Source: Rhodococcus sp. X156 (GTDB lineage: Bacteria; Actinomycetota; Actinomycetes; Mycobacteriales; Mycobacteriaceae). From it: 64,000 bases of DNA. The position numbers were made by a program, and so were the translations under genes. The notes beneath the pieces were generated by a model. The model had not been told where the DNA came from, did no database searches, and worked only from the letters and a program-made list of their open reading frames with translations. The stretch is taken from NCBI RefSeq assembly GCF_004006015.1, contig NZ_CP034766.1, forward strand, positions 2,141,001 through 2,205,000, in the 5' to 3' direction. Of this stretch, positions 25,973-34,527 are shown piece after piece; within the stretch, counting starts at the first letter, position 1, and each line of letters opens with the position of its first letter.

Positions 25973-26683
25973 GTGAACGACCTGGTCGACACCACGGAAA
26001 TGTACCTGCGGACCATCTACGAGCTCGAGGAAGAGGGCGTCACCCCGCTGCGCGCCCGCATTGCCGAGCGCCTGGAGCAGAGTGGCCCGACCGTGAGCCA
26101 GACCGTGGCGCGCATGGAGCGGGACGGCCTGCTCGCCGTGGCCCAGGACCGTCACCTGGAGCTGACGCCCGAGGGCCGTGCCGTGGCTATCGCGGTGATG
26201 CGCAAGCACCGGCTGGCCGAGCGACTGCTGGTGGACGTCATCGGGCTCGCCTGGGAAGAGGTGCACGCCGAGGCCTGCCGCTGGGAGCACGTGATGAGCG
26301 AGGGCGTGGAGCGCCGCCTGGTGGAGGTGCTCGACCACCCCACGACCTCCCCCTACGGCAACCCGATCCCCGGCCTGGCCGACCTCGGAGGCACCCCGAG
26401 CCCCGTCAACGGCGCCACGCTGGTCCGGCTCACCGACGCCGCCGGCAAGGCCCCGGTGGCCGTGGTGGTGCGCCGCATCTCCGAGCACGTGCAGACCGAC
26501 GCCGGGGTGATGGCCCAGCTGCGCCAGGCCGGCGTGGTGCCCGACGCCCGGGTCACCGTGGAGCGCACCCGCACCGGGGTGGAGATCACCGTCACCGGGC
26601 ACACCACCGCCCACCTGCCCACCGAGATGGCGCACGCCGTCCAGGTGGAGCTGGTCGACGCAGCCGCTCCGGCCGCCAGCTAG
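25973..26683 (+). CDS. ideR: Iron-dependent transcriptional repressor IdeR/DtxR
   Basis: The protein has 236 residues. With Fe(II) this dimeric repressor binds iron boxes to control siderophore, storage and oxidative-stress genes. The winged helix is at the N-terminus (VTPLRARIAERLEQSGPTVSQTVARMERDGLL). The dimerisation/metal domain has LTPEGRAVAIAVMRKHRLAERLL and the ligand segment HAEACRWEHVMSEGVERR. The FGNPIPGL equivalent is YGNPIPGLADLGG, and a C-terminal SH3-like domain follows. Start MNDLVDTTEMYLRTIYELEEEG aligns with recalled mycobacterial IdeR and with ribosome-site spacing. It lies divergent from acuC and upstream of galE. Confidence 0.96.
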   Translation: MNDLVDTTEMYLRTIYELEEEGVTPLRARIAERLEQSGPTVSQTVARMERDGLLAVAQDRHLELTPEGRAVAIAVMRKHRLAERLLVDVIGLAWEEVHAEACRWEHVMSEGVERRLVEVLDHPTTSPYGNPIPGLADLGGTPSPVNGATLVRLTDAAGKAPVAVVVRRISEHVQTDAGVMAQLRQAGVVPDARVTVERTRTGVEITVTGHTTAHLPTEMAHAVQVELVDAAAPAAS

Positions 26684-26791
26684 CCCGCGACACCGCTCAC
26701 CGCGACGCCGCTCGCCGCCGGGGCACCGGCGGGGCCACCCAGCCACGCCAGGAACCGCAAGCCCGCCCGTCCCACCAGGAAGTAGGTCGTC

Positions 26792-27763
26792 GTGAAGCTG
26801 CTCGTCACCGGAGGGGCCGGCTACGTCGGCAGCGTGTGCACCGACCTGCTGGTGGAGCGCGGTCACGACGTCACCGTGCTGGACAACCTCTCCACCGGGC
26901 ACCGCGACGCGGTCTCCCCCGCCGCCCGCTTCGTGGAGGGCGACGTGGCCACCGACGCCCACGCGCTGCTGGCCGAGGGCATGGACGGCGTGCTGCACTT
27001 CGCCGCCAAGTCGCTGGTCGGCGAGTCGGTGGAGCGCCCCGAGCTGTACTGGTTCGGCAACGTGGTGACCAGCCTGCAGCTGCTGGAGGCGGTGCGGGCC
27101 ACCGGCGTGCCGCGGCTGGTGTTCTCCTCCACCGCTGCCACCTACGGCGAGCCCGAGACCAACCCGATCACCGAGGACGCGCCCACCCGGCCCACCAACC
27201 CCTACGGCGCGAGCAAGCTGGCGATCGACCACGCCATCACCTCCTACGCCAACGCCCACGGCCTGGCGGCGGTGAGCCTGCGCTACTTCAACGTGGCCGG
27301 CGCCCACGGCGGCTACGGCGAGCGGCACACCGTGGAGACGCACCTGATCCCGCTGGTGCTGCAGGTGGCCAGCGGCGATCGCGAGCACATCACCGTCTAC
27401 GGCGACGACTGGCCGACCGCGGACGGCACCTGCCTGCGCGACTACATCCACGTGCGCGACCTCGCCGAGGCGCACCTGCTGGCCCTGGAGCACGCCGAGG
27501 CGGGGCGGCACAGCATCTACAACCTGGGCACCGGCACCGGTTTCTCCGTGCTGGAGGTCATCGAGGCCTGCCGCCGGGTGACCGGCCACCCCATCCCCGC
27601 GCAGGTGGCTGCTCGCCGCGCCGGCGACCCGGCCGTGCTGGTGGCCTCCAGCGCGCGAGCGGCCGCCGAGCTCGGCTGGAAGCCGTCGCGGCCCGAGCTG
27701 GACACCATCGTGGCCGACGCGTGGTCCCTCATCCAGCAGCGGACGGCCCAGCCGGGAGCGTGA
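26792..27763 (+). CDS. galE: UDP-glucose 4-epimerase
   Basis: This 323-residue extended short-chain dehydrogenase/reductase interconverts UDP-glucose and UDP-galactose for galactose metabolism and wall polysaccharides. The NAD motif [10 protein letters not shown] is at the N-terminus. The catalytic [10 protein letters not shown] and YGASKLAID (YxxxK) segments, [24 protein letters not shown] and the C-terminal [11 protein letters not shown] are all typical. The GTG start has AGGAA upstream. It follows ideR by 108 bp, an order I recall in related genomes. The last 35 bp overlap the 3' end of the convergent DUF4192 gene. Confidence 0.94.
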   Translation: MKLLVTGGAGYVGSVCTDLLVERGHDVTVLDNLSTGHRDAVSPAARFVEGDVATDAHALLAEGMDGVLHFAAKSLVGESVERPELYWFGNVVTSLQLLEAVRATGVPRLVFSSTAATYGEPETNPITEDAPTRPTNPYGASKLAIDHAITSYANAHGLAAVSLRYFNVAGAHGGYGERHTVETHLIPLVLQVASGDREHITVYGDDWPTADGTCLRDYIHVRDLAEAHLLALEHAEAGRHSIYNLGTGTGFSVLEVIEACRRVTGHPIPAQVAARRAGDPAVLVASSARAAAELGWKPSRPELDTIVADAWSLIQQRTAQPGA

Positions 27764-28835
27764 CCCCGAGGTCGGCGGCGACCTCGATCGCGGTGTCGGC
27801 CAGCTCGCGCACCGCCTCCGGGCGCAGACCCCCGGCCAGGGCGGCCTCCAGCAGCCCCGCCATGCGGTGCCCGGGGTCGGCCTCCAGCGCCGCGCGCAGC
27901 GCGACCCCCGCCAGCGGGCCCTCGCCGCGCACGTAGCAGCCGTAGGCGACCAGCACCGCCGGCTCCGCCTTCTCCGGCGCGGGCAGCAGCCGGCACAGCT
28001 GCAGCCACAGCGACTCGGCCGCCGCGGCGTGCTCGCCCACCGCCAGGGCGAAGCAGGCGTCGCGCACCAGCGGATCCGCCAGCGCCACCCCCAGCCGGGC
28101 CGCCTCGTCGGCGTCCACCGCGGCACCGTCCTCGGTGCGGGCCACCGCGGCCAGCACCGCCTCCAGGTCCTCCCGCACCGCCCGCTGGCCCCAGGTCTGC
28201 CGCGCCTGCAGCGACTCCTCCAGCGCCCGGTCGACCAGCTGGGCGCACCGCCGGCACTCGTCGGCGTCGCCACCACCCAGCAGCGCGTCCAGCTCCTCGC
28301 GGCCCCCGTGGATCACCCGTCCGTGCGCCACGTGCGCGGCGGCGGCCGGGCAGCTCTGCGGGTCGGGCAGCACACCGGCATCCGTTCGCCACCGGCCATC
28401 GACACCGCCGGACGTCCGGTCCCGGCTCCACCACGGTGCACCGGCCGCGACGACCGCCACGCCGTGCACCCCCAGCACCGCCGTGCCCACCGCCTCGCAG
28501 GCGGGCACCAGCTCAGCCAGGAGGTCGGCGTGGGCGTCCGGGCGCCGGGACCGGTCGTCGACCACCACCAGGATCACCGCCACCGTGCCGCGCCGGGCGC
28601 ACTGCACCGACAGCTCCTCGGTGAGCGCCAGGACGTGCCCCGGCTCGGCCTGGTGCGGGTGCGGCAGGTCCACCCGCATCACCAGTCCCACCCGGGCGCC
28701 GGTGGGCCCCTCCAGGCAGAGCAGGACCAGTGAGCGCTGGGGCACGAAGCCCAGCAGGGCGGGCAGCGAGGCGATCAGCTCGCCTGGCTCGGCGATGCGG
28801 ATGGTGCTCGGGGGCGAGTCGGCTGAGGTGGTCAT
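27729..28835 (-). CDS. DUF4192 domain protein
   Basis: The protein has 368 residues, cytoplasmic, with no signal peptide or membrane helix. The N-terminus [32 protein letters not shown] is the DUF4192 hallmark. GVVMRVDLP-like and [30 protein letters not shown] segments follow. The family is common in actinobacteria near ideR/sigB, and its function is not known. It begins with ATG at 28835. It shares 35 bp of convergent overlap with galE at its 3' end, leaving no room for an intergenic terminator. Confidence 0.86.
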   Translation of the reverse strand: MTTSADSPPSTIRIAEPGELIASLPALLGFVPQRSLVLLCLEGPTGARVGLVMRVDLPHPHQAEPGHVLALTEELSVQCARRGTVAVILVVVDDRSRRPDAHADLLAELVPACEAVGTAVLGVHGVAVVAAGAPWWSRDRTSGGVDGRWRTDAGVLPDPQSCPAAAAHVAHGRVIHGGREELDALLGGGDADECRRCAQLVDRALEESLQARQTWGQRAVREDLEAVLAAVARTEDGAAVDADEAARLGVALADPLVRDACFALAVGEHAAAAESLWLQLCRLLPAPEKAEPAVLVAYGCYVRGEGPLAGVALRAALEADPGHRMAGLLEAALAGGLRPEAVRELADTAIEVAADLGVTLPAGPSAAG

Positions 28836-28891
28836 GGCGTGACCCTGCCGCCCGGGCACGACGGGCAATGGCCACCCACCCCACGCTGTGG

Positions 28892-28909
28892 ACACTCCGG
28901 GCGGAGTGT
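28892..28909. promoter_or_regulatory. Inverted repeat ACACTCC-GGGC-GGAGTGT upstream of the DUF4192 gene
   Basis: Seven-base perfect arms around a 4-nt loop lie 57 bp before the DUF4192 start and 81 bp beyond the stop of the metallohydrolase gene on the same strand. It could be a terminator for the latter or an operator for the former. Confidence 0.4.
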
Positions 28910-28990
28910 GGACCACAGTCGTGGCGGGGGCGGCCGTTGCGGTGACGTGTCGGGCCTGCCTGCTAGCCGGGCGAGACCCGGCAGGTGGCC

Positions 28991-29617
28991 TCAGCTGCCG
29001 CGGGCGATCCACTCCTGCAGGTGTGGGGCCTCGCTGCCGATGGTCGTGCCGTCGCCGTGGCCGGTGAGCACCGTGGTGTCCTCGGGCAGGGCGAACAGCC
29101 GGTCCCGGATGGAGCCGATGATGGTCGGGAAGTCCGAGTACGACCGCCCGGTGGCGCCGGGGCCGCCGGAGAACAAGGTGTCGCCGGTGCACAGCACGCC
29201 CGCCTCGGGCAGGTACAGGCACGAGCTGCCCGGGGAGTGCCCTGGCGTGTGCAGCACCTGGATCTCGGTGCCGGCCACCGAGATGCGCTGCCCGTCGGAC
29301 AGCTCGCCGTGCTGCACGCCCGGGTGGGTCATGTCCCACAGCACCTGGTCGGCCGGGTGCAGCAGCACCGGGGCGTCGAGCTGCTCGCCCAGCTGCGGTG
29401 CGACCGTCACGTGGTCGTCGTGGCCGTGCGTGCACACCACTGCCAGCACGCGGCGGCCACCCACGGCGTCGATGATCGGCTGGGCGTCGTGGGCGGCGTC
29501 GACCACCACCACCTCGGAGTCGTCCCCGATCAGCCAGATGTTGTTGTCCACGTCCCAGGTGCCGCCGTCGAGGCTGAAGGTGCCGGAGGTGACCACGTGG
29601 TCCACGCGCACGCTCAC
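28991..29617 (-). CDS. MBL-fold metallohydrolase paired with mscR
   Basis: This 208-residue glyoxalase II-like hydrolase has the metal motif CTHGHDDHV (HxHxDH) and downstream [25 protein letters not shown] and [11 protein letters not shown] ligand segments. Its GTG start overlaps the mscR stop (GTGA), so the two are coupled. From memory the mycobacterial pair is Rv2259-Rv2260. The likely job is hydrolysis of S-formylmycothiol made by MscR, finishing formaldehyde oxidation to formate. That is inferred from context and fold, not shown by the sequence. Confidence 0.88.
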   Translation of the reverse strand: MSVRVDHVVTSGTFSLDGGTWDVDNNIWLIGDDSEVVVVDAAHDAQPIIDAVGGRRVLAVVCTHGHDDHVTVAPQLGEQLDAPVLLHPADQVLWDMTHPGVQHGELSDGQRISVAGTEIQVLHTPGHSPGSSCLYLPEAGVLCTGDTLFSGGPGATGRSYSDFPTIIGSIRDRLFALPEDTTVLTGHGDGTTIGSEAPHLQEWIARGS

Positions 29618-30702
29618 AGCATCACCACCGAGCGCAGCGCGCCGCCGGAGTGGATGGTGGTGAAGGCCTGCTCCACGTCCTCCAGGCTGATCCGCTCGGT
29701 GACGAAGCGCTCCAGCGGCAGCCGGCCCTGCTGGTACAGGTCCACCAGGACCGGGAAGTCCCGCTCGGGCAGGCAGTCGCCGTACCACGACGACTTCAGC
29801 GAGCCGCCGTGGGAGAACAGGTCCACCAGGGGCATCTCGATCTGCATCTCCGGCGTGGGCACCCCCACCAGCACCACGGTGCCGGCCAGGTCACGGGCGT
29901 AGAAGGCCTGCTTCCAGGTCTCCGGACGACCCACCGCGTCGATCACCACGTCCGCGCCGAAACCGTCGGTGAGCTCCTGCACCGCGGTCACCACGTCGTC
30001 CACGGCGGAGGCGTCGATGGTGTGGGTGGCACCGAGGTCGGTGGCCCACTCCAGCTTCTTGGGGTCGCGGTCGATGGCGATGATCTTCGACGCCCCGGCC
30101 AGGCGGGCACCGGCGATCGCCGCGTCGCCCACGCCGCCGCAGCCGATCACCGCCACCGAGTCACCCCGGCTGACGTTGCCGGTGTTCACCGCCGCACCGA
30201 TCCCGGCCATCACGCCGCAGCCGAGCAGGCCCACCACGGCGGGATCGGCCGAGGCGTCCACCTTGGTGCACTGGCCAGCCGCGACGAGGGTCTTGTCGGC
30301 GAAGGAGCCGATGCCCAGCGCCGGGGTGAGCTCGGTGCCGTCCTCCAGCGTCATCTTCTGCGTGGCGTTGTGGGTGTTGAAGCAGTACCACGGGCGGCCA
30401 CGCTTGCAGGCCCGGCACTCCCCGCACACCGCGCGCCAGTTGAGCACCACGAAGTCGCCCGGCTGCACGTGCGTGACGCCCTCGCCGATCGACTCCACCA
30501 CGCCGGCCGCCTCGTGGCCCAGCAGGAAGGGGAACTCGTCGTTGATCCCGCCGTCGCGGTAGGTCAGGTCGGTGTGGCAGACGCCGCAGGCCTGCACGTC
30601 CACGACCACCTCGCCGGGACCAGGGTCGGGAACGGTGATGGTCACCAGCTCCACCGGGGCACCCTTGCTCCGGGCGATCACTCCGCGTACCTGCTGGGGC
30701 AT
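29614..30702 (-). CDS. mscR: S-(hydroxymethyl)mycothiol dehydrogenase / S-nitrosomycothiol reductase
   Basis: This 362-residue Zn-dependent class III-like alcohol dehydrogenase oxidises the mycothiol-formaldehyde adduct with NAD and reduces S-nitrosomycothiol. Catalytic zinc ligands are in [16 protein letters not shown] and the GHEAAG loop. The structural zinc loop is [15 protein letters not shown]. The NAD motif is [19 protein letters not shown]. The first residues after the ATG ([17 protein letters not shown]) match the family, and a purine-rich GAGAGAGG lies upstream. The presence of this gene implies that the organism makes mycothiol. It is followed by an overlapping metallohydrolase gene. 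Confidence 0.93.
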   Translation of the reverse strand: MPQQVRGVIARSKGAPVELVTITVPDPGPGEVVVDVQACGVCHTDLTYRDGGINDEFPFLLGHEAAGVVESIGEGVTHVQPGDFVVLNWRAVCGECRACKRGRPWYCFNTHNATQKMTLEDGTELTPALGIGSFADKTLVAAGQCTKVDASADPAVVGLLGCGVMAGIGAAVNTGNVSRGDSVAVIGCGGVGDAAIAGARLAGASKIIAIDRDPKKLEWATDLGATHTIDASAVDDVVTAVQELTDGFGADVVIDAVGRPETWKQAFYARDLAGTVVLVGVPTPEMQIEMPLVDLFSHGGSLKSSWYGDCLPERDFPVLVDLYQQGRLPLERFVTERISLEDVEQAFTTIHSGGALRSVVML

Positions 30703-30909
30703 GTGCTGCCACCTCTCTCGACTTGGGCGGGAAGACCTGCGGCTCGGACAGAGCCGACGTCGCCGACCATCGTCCCAGAACCCGCACCAGGCGCGCGGAC
30801 CGCGGTGACGGCCACCCACCACCCACCGGGAACGGCCCTCGCCGTCGCCGACGCGTGCGGGCTAGAACTAGGCCCCGACCCTCGCCTCCCCACCGCTCAG
30901 GAGCCCGCC

Positions 30910-31299
30910 GTGCCCGCACCCGACCAGCTGCGCGACGTCGTCGCCACTTACATCGCCTCCGTCACCGCCGGGGACGTCGACACGATCGTCGGCCTCTACG
31001 CCGACGACGCCACCCTGGAGGACCCCTACGGCGGCTCGGTGCGGCGCGGCCGCGAGGAGATCGCCACCCACTACAGCGGCATGGCGGGGATGAAGCTGGA
31101 GGCCGAGCTGGTGACCGTGCGCGCGGTCGCCGACACCGCGGCGTTCCAGCTGGACGTGCGCATGCACGCCGGCAGCCGGGTCACCACCATCTCCAGCATC
31201 GACGTGATGACCTTCGACGAGCAGGGCCGCATCACGGCCATGCGCGCCTACTGGGGCAACGACGACGTGGCCGTCTCCGACGACCCTGCGGGTGCGTAA
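30910..31299 (+). CDS. SnoaL/ketosteroid isomerase-like NTF2-fold protein
   Basis: This 129-residue protein is of the NTF2-like cone fold. The segments VVATYIASVTAGDVDTIVGLYADDATLEDPYGG, REEIATHYSGM and AFQLDVRMHAGSRVTTISSIDVMTFDEQGRI are typical of steroid delta-isomerase-like members. The family ranges from isomerases to ligand-binding proteins. The acidic residues near DDATLEDP could serve as the general base, but no substrate can be named. The GTG start has AGGAG six bases upstream. It is divergent from mscR with a 207-bp gap and followed by sthA. Confidence 0.78.
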   Translation: MPAPDQLRDVVATYIASVTAGDVDTIVGLYADDATLEDPYGGSVRRGREEIATHYSGMAGMKLEAELVTVRAVADTAAFQLDVRMHAGSRVTTISSIDVMTFDEQGRITAMRAYWGNDDVAVSDDPAGA

Positions 31300-31360
31300 G
31301 AGCGGCGTTACCGTCCCGTAAGGACTTCTCTTCGCCCCGGGCCGGCACCTGCTGCTCCGG

Positions 31361-31366
31361 TAGCGT
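31361..31366 (+). promoter_or_regulatory. sthA promoter -10 element (TAGCGT)
   Basis: TAGCGT lies 28 bp before the sthA ATG. The short leader contains GGAAGGA (31382-31388) as ribosome site. This is a leadered use of the hexamer that is leaderless elsewhere in the window. Confidence 0.5.
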
Positions 31367-31393
31367 CACACACTCACCGTCGGAAGGACTTCC

Positions 31394-32857
31394 ATGACCG
31401 ACAGCGCGACGATCGACGAGGTGCCGGCCCCGGTCGAGGCGGAGGACGAGGCCAACGACTACGACCTGGTGGTGATCGGCTCCGGCCCCGGAGGGCAGAA
31501 GGCGGCGATCGCTGCGGCCAAGCTGGGCAAGCGGGTTGCCGTCGTGGAGAAGGTCAGGATGCTCGGCGGGGTGTGCACCAACACCGGCACCATCCCGTCC
31601 AAGACCATGCGCGAGGCCGTGCTCTACCTCACCGGCATGAACGAGCGCACGCTCTACGGCGACAGCTACCGGGTGAAGTCCGACATCACGGTGGACGACC
31701 TGCTGGCGCGCACGCAGCACACCATCGGCAAGGACACCCAGACGGTGCGGTCCCAGCTGATGCGCAACCGGGTGGACCTGCTCACCGGCACCGCGCACTT
31801 CAGCGACCCGCACACCGTGGTGGTCGACGGGGAGAACAAGCGCGAGCACACCACCGTCCGGGCGGCCAAGATCGTCATCGCCACCGGCACCCGGCCAGCC
31901 CGGCCGGCGGACGTGGAGTTCGACGACGAGCGGGTGCTGGACTCCGACGGCATCCTCCACCTGACCAAGATCCCCGCCAGCATGGTCGTGGTGGGCGCCG
32001 GCGTGGTGGGCATCGAGTACGCCTCCATGTTCGCCGCCCTGGGCACCCGGGTCACCGTGGTGGAGCAGCGGGCCGGGATGCTGGCGTTCTGCGACTCCGA
32101 GATCGTGGAGTCGCTGAAGTTCCACCTGCGCGACCTGGCGGTCACCTTCCGCTTCGGCGAGGAGGTCACCAAGGTGACCAAGGGCAGCCGCGGCACGGTG
32201 ACCACGCTGGCCAGCGGCAAGCGCATCCCCGCCGAGACGGTGATGTACTCCGCCGGCCGGCAGGGCCTCACCGACGAGCTCAAGCTGAAGGCGGCGGGGC
32301 TGAAGGCGGACAAGCGCGGCCGCATCGCGGTGGACGAGCACTACCGCACCGAGGTCGACCACATCTACGCCGTCGGCGACGTCATCGGCTTCCCCGCCCT
32401 GGCGGCGACGTCCATGGACCAGGGTCGCCTGGCCGCCTACCACGCCTTCGGCGAGCCCACGCCGAAGGACCTGGGCCTGCAGCCTATCGGCATCTACTCC
32501 ATCCCCGAGGTCTCCTACGTGGGCAAGACCGAGGTGCAGCTCACCGAGTCGTCGGTGCCCTACGAGGTGGGCACCGCCCGCTACCGCGAGCTCGCCCGCG
32601 GGCAGATCACCGGCGACGCCTACGGGATGCTCAAGCTGTTGGTCTCCACCGAGGACCGCACCCTGCTCGGCGTGCACGTCTTCGGCTCCGGCGCCACCGA
32701 CCTGGTGCACATCGGCCAGGCGGTGATGGGGTGTGGTGGCACGGTGGACTACCTGGTGGACGCGGTGTTCAACTACCCCACCCTCTCCGAGGCCTACAAG
32801 GTGGCGGCGCTGGACGTCACCAACAAGATCCGCGCGCTCAACGCCTTCTCCAGCTGA
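31394..32857 (+). CDS. sthA: Si-specific (soluble) NAD(P)+ transhydrogenase
   Basis: This 487-residue FAD enzyme equilibrates NADPH and NADH without proton translocation. It belongs to the pyridine nucleotide-disulfide oxidoreductases but the redox pair is broken. The usual Cys-x4-Cys site reads [22 protein letters not shown], with Thr in place of the second Cys, which is the hallmark of SthA. The FAD motif [20 protein letters not shown], the NAD motif [19 protein letters not shown] and the dimerisation segment [14 protein letters not shown] are present. From memory the mycobacterial orthologue is Rv2713, next to ideR and the PAC2 gene. Confidence 0.95.
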   Translation: MTDSATIDEVPAPVEAEDEANDYDLVVIGSGPGGQKAAIAAAKLGKRVAVVEKVRMLGGVCTNTGTIPSKTMREAVLYLTGMNERTLYGDSYRVKSDITVDDLLARTQHTIGKDTQTVRSQLMRNRVDLLTGTAHFSDPHTVVVDGENKREHTTVRAAKIVIATGTRPARPADVEFDDERVLDSDGILHLTKIPASMVVVGAGVVGIEYASMFAALGTRVTVVEQRAGMLAFCDSEIVESLKFHLRDLAVTFRFGEEVTKVTKGSRGTVTTLASGKRIPAETVMYSAGRQGLTDELKLKAAGLKADKRGRIAVDEHYRTEVDHIYAVGDVIGFPALAATSMDQGRLAAYHAFGEPTPKDLGLQPIGIYSIPEVSYVGKTEVQLTESSVPYEVGTARYRELARGQITGDAYGMLKLLVSTEDRTLLGVHVFGSGATDLVHIGQAVMGCGGTVDYLVDAVFNYPTLSEAYKVAALDVTNKIRALNAFSS

Positions 32858-32976
32858 GGCCTGCTCCAGCTGAGCGGGTCGCCCCGCCGGCTGTGACGGG
32901 TCTCGCCTCCTCGGGCGAGACGCGGGCGGGACGGAATGCGGCACCGCAGCCCGACGTTGGGGGACAATGTAGGGAC

Positions 32977-33954
32977 GTGACGGAAGGTGACGAACCACCC
33001 ATGACCAACGACGAGAGCTCCCCCATGTACGAACTTGAGTTCCCCTCCCCCGAGCTGACGGGTGCGGACGGGAGCGGTCCGGTGCTGGTGCACGGGATGG
33101 AAGGCTTCTCCGACGCCGGGCACGCGGTCCGCATCGCCACCACGCACCTGCGCGAGTCGATGGAGACCGACCTGGTCGCCAGCTTCGACATCGACGCGCT
33201 GCTGGACTACCGCTCCCGCCGGCCGATGATGGGCTTCGAGGGCGACCACTTCGCCAGCTACGCCGAGCCCACGCTGAACCTGTACTCGGTCAAGGACGCC
33301 ACCGGCACCCCGTTCCTGCTCCTGGCCGGCATGGAGCCCGACCTGAAGTGGGAGCGGTTCATCACCGCGGTCCGGATGCTGTCGGAGCGCTTCGGCGTGC
33401 GCCGCACCATCGGCCTCAACGCCATCCCCATGGCGGTGCCGCACACCCGCCCCACCGGGGTCACCGCGCACGGCACCTCCACCGACCTGGTCCGTGGCTA
33501 CGAGCCGTGGGTGGGCAACGTGCAGGTTCCGGCCAGCGCGGCCTCGCTGCTCGAGCTGCGCCTGGGCGAGGCGGGGCACGAGGCGATGGGCTTCGCCGTG
33601 CACGTGCCGCACTACCTCACCCAGACCGACTACCCCGAGGCCGCGCTCACCCTGCTGTCGCACCTGAGCGACGCCTCCGGGTTGACGCTGCCCACCGAGG
33701 AGCTCACCGAGGCCGCAGCTCGGGTGCGCGAGCAGATCGACGCGCAGGTGACCGCCTCGGAGGAGGTGGCCACCGTGGTGCAGGCCCTGGAGCGCCAGTA
33801 CGACGCCTACGTCGGCTCGCAGGAGCGGACCTCGCTGCTGGCGGCCAACGGCGAGCTGCCCACCGGTGACGAGCTGGGGGCCGAGCTCGAGCGCTTCCTC
33901 GCCCAGAACGCCGGGCAGGACCCCTCCTCCGGCGACGGCCCCGAGGGGCTGTAG
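32977..33954 (+). CDS. PAC2 family protein
   Basis: The protein has 325 residues from GTG 32977, or 317 from ATG 33001. The PAC2 (proteasome assembly chaperone 2-like) fold is indicated by PVLVHGMEGFSDAGHAVRIATTHL, ELVASFDIDALLDYRSRRPMM-like sequence, PFLLLAGMEPDLKWERFI and FAVHVPHYLTQTDYPEAAL. The recalled mycobacterial counterpart is Rv2714, immediately after sthA. Actinobacterial PAC2 proteins are presumed cytoplasmic, and a link to the proteasome is unproven. I favour the GTG because GACAAT at 32963-32968 lies 8 nt upstream (leaderless), whereas the ATG has only a distant GGAAGG. Confidence 0.85.
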   Translation: MTEGDEPPMTNDESSPMYELEFPSPELTGADGSGPVLVHGMEGFSDAGHAVRIATTHLRESMETDLVASFDIDALLDYRSRRPMMGFEGDHFASYAEPTLNLYSVKDATGTPFLLLAGMEPDLKWERFITAVRMLSERFGVRRTIGLNAIPMAVPHTRPTGVTAHGTSTDLVRGYEPWVGNVQVPASAASLLELRLGEAGHEAMGFAVHVPHYLTQTDYPEAALTLLSHLSDASGLTLPTEELTEAAARVREQIDAQVTASEEVATVVQALERQYDAYVGSQERTSLLAANGELPTGDELGAELERFLAQNAGQDPSSGDGPEGL

Positions 33955-33980
33955 CCGGAGCAGGGTCTGCCCGCGGCAGG

Positions 33981-34448
33981 TCAGCTGGCGAAGCGCTGCT
34001 GCAGCTTCTCCAGGGTGCGGGTGATGCCGGTGCCGTTCATCTTGGGCACGCCGACGAGCTCGAGCGCCTTGGGCAGCACGTGGGTGCCGTAGCTGAAGGT
34101 CTCCACCACCTCGGTCTGCCCGGGCGAGACCGGGGCGAGCTCCCACCGCCAGGTGTGACCCATGGGGTGGCGCCACTCGATCACGCGGTCGGGCTCGAAG
34201 TCCACGACGGTGCTGGTGATGCGGTAGGGCACCCCGTACATCTTCATGCTCACCGAGAACTTGGCGCCCTTGCTGAGCGTGTCGGGTGCCTTCACCGAGT
34301 CGCGAACCGTGCCGGACCCGTCCAGCTCGCCGTGGCGTCGCGGGTCCGCCGCGAGGGCGAAGACCTCGGCGGGGGTGGCGTCCACCACGACTCGTCGGGA
34401 GACCCTGCGCGGGCCTGTTTCCACTGTGGTCACCTGTGTGTCAGCCAT
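33981..34448 (-). CDS. SRPBCC (START/Bet v1-fold) family protein
   Basis: The 155-residue cytoplasmic protein is a predicted hydrophobic-ligand-binding helix-grip fold. The segments RRVSRRVVVDATPAEVFALAADPRRHGELDGSGTV and VVDFEPDRVIEWRHPMGHTWRWELAPV are typical of polyketide cyclase/dehydrase-like SRPBCC proteins. The ligand is unknown. On the minus strand TAGGTT (34460-34455) lies 6 nt before the ATG with no Shine-Dalgarno, so the mRNA is probably leaderless. It converges with the PAC2 gene (26-bp gap) and diverges from the Ski2-like helicase gene across 79 bp. Confidence 0.85.
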   Translation of the reverse strand: MADTQVTTVETGPRRVSRRVVVDATPAEVFALAADPRRHGELDGSGTVRDSVKAPDTLSKGAKFSVSMKMYGVPYRITSTVVDFEPDRVIEWRHPMGHTWRWELAPVSPGQTEVVETFSYGTHVLPKALELVGVPKMNGTGITRTLEKLQQRFAS

Positions 34449-34454
34449 CTCGTC

Positions 34455-34460
34455 AACCTA
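34455..34460 (-). promoter_or_regulatory. -10 hexamer TAGGTT for the leaderless SRPBCC gene
   Basis: Read on the minus strand it ends 6 nt before the ATG at 34448. The divergent helicase gene has a similar GATAGGTA stretch 5 nt before its own ATG at 34528. Confidence 0.55.
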
Positions 34461-34527
34461 GCCAACTTCACCCGCGATCGCCCGCCGCGCCACCGCCAGC
34501 GCCCGGCAGGGCACGATAGGTACCACC

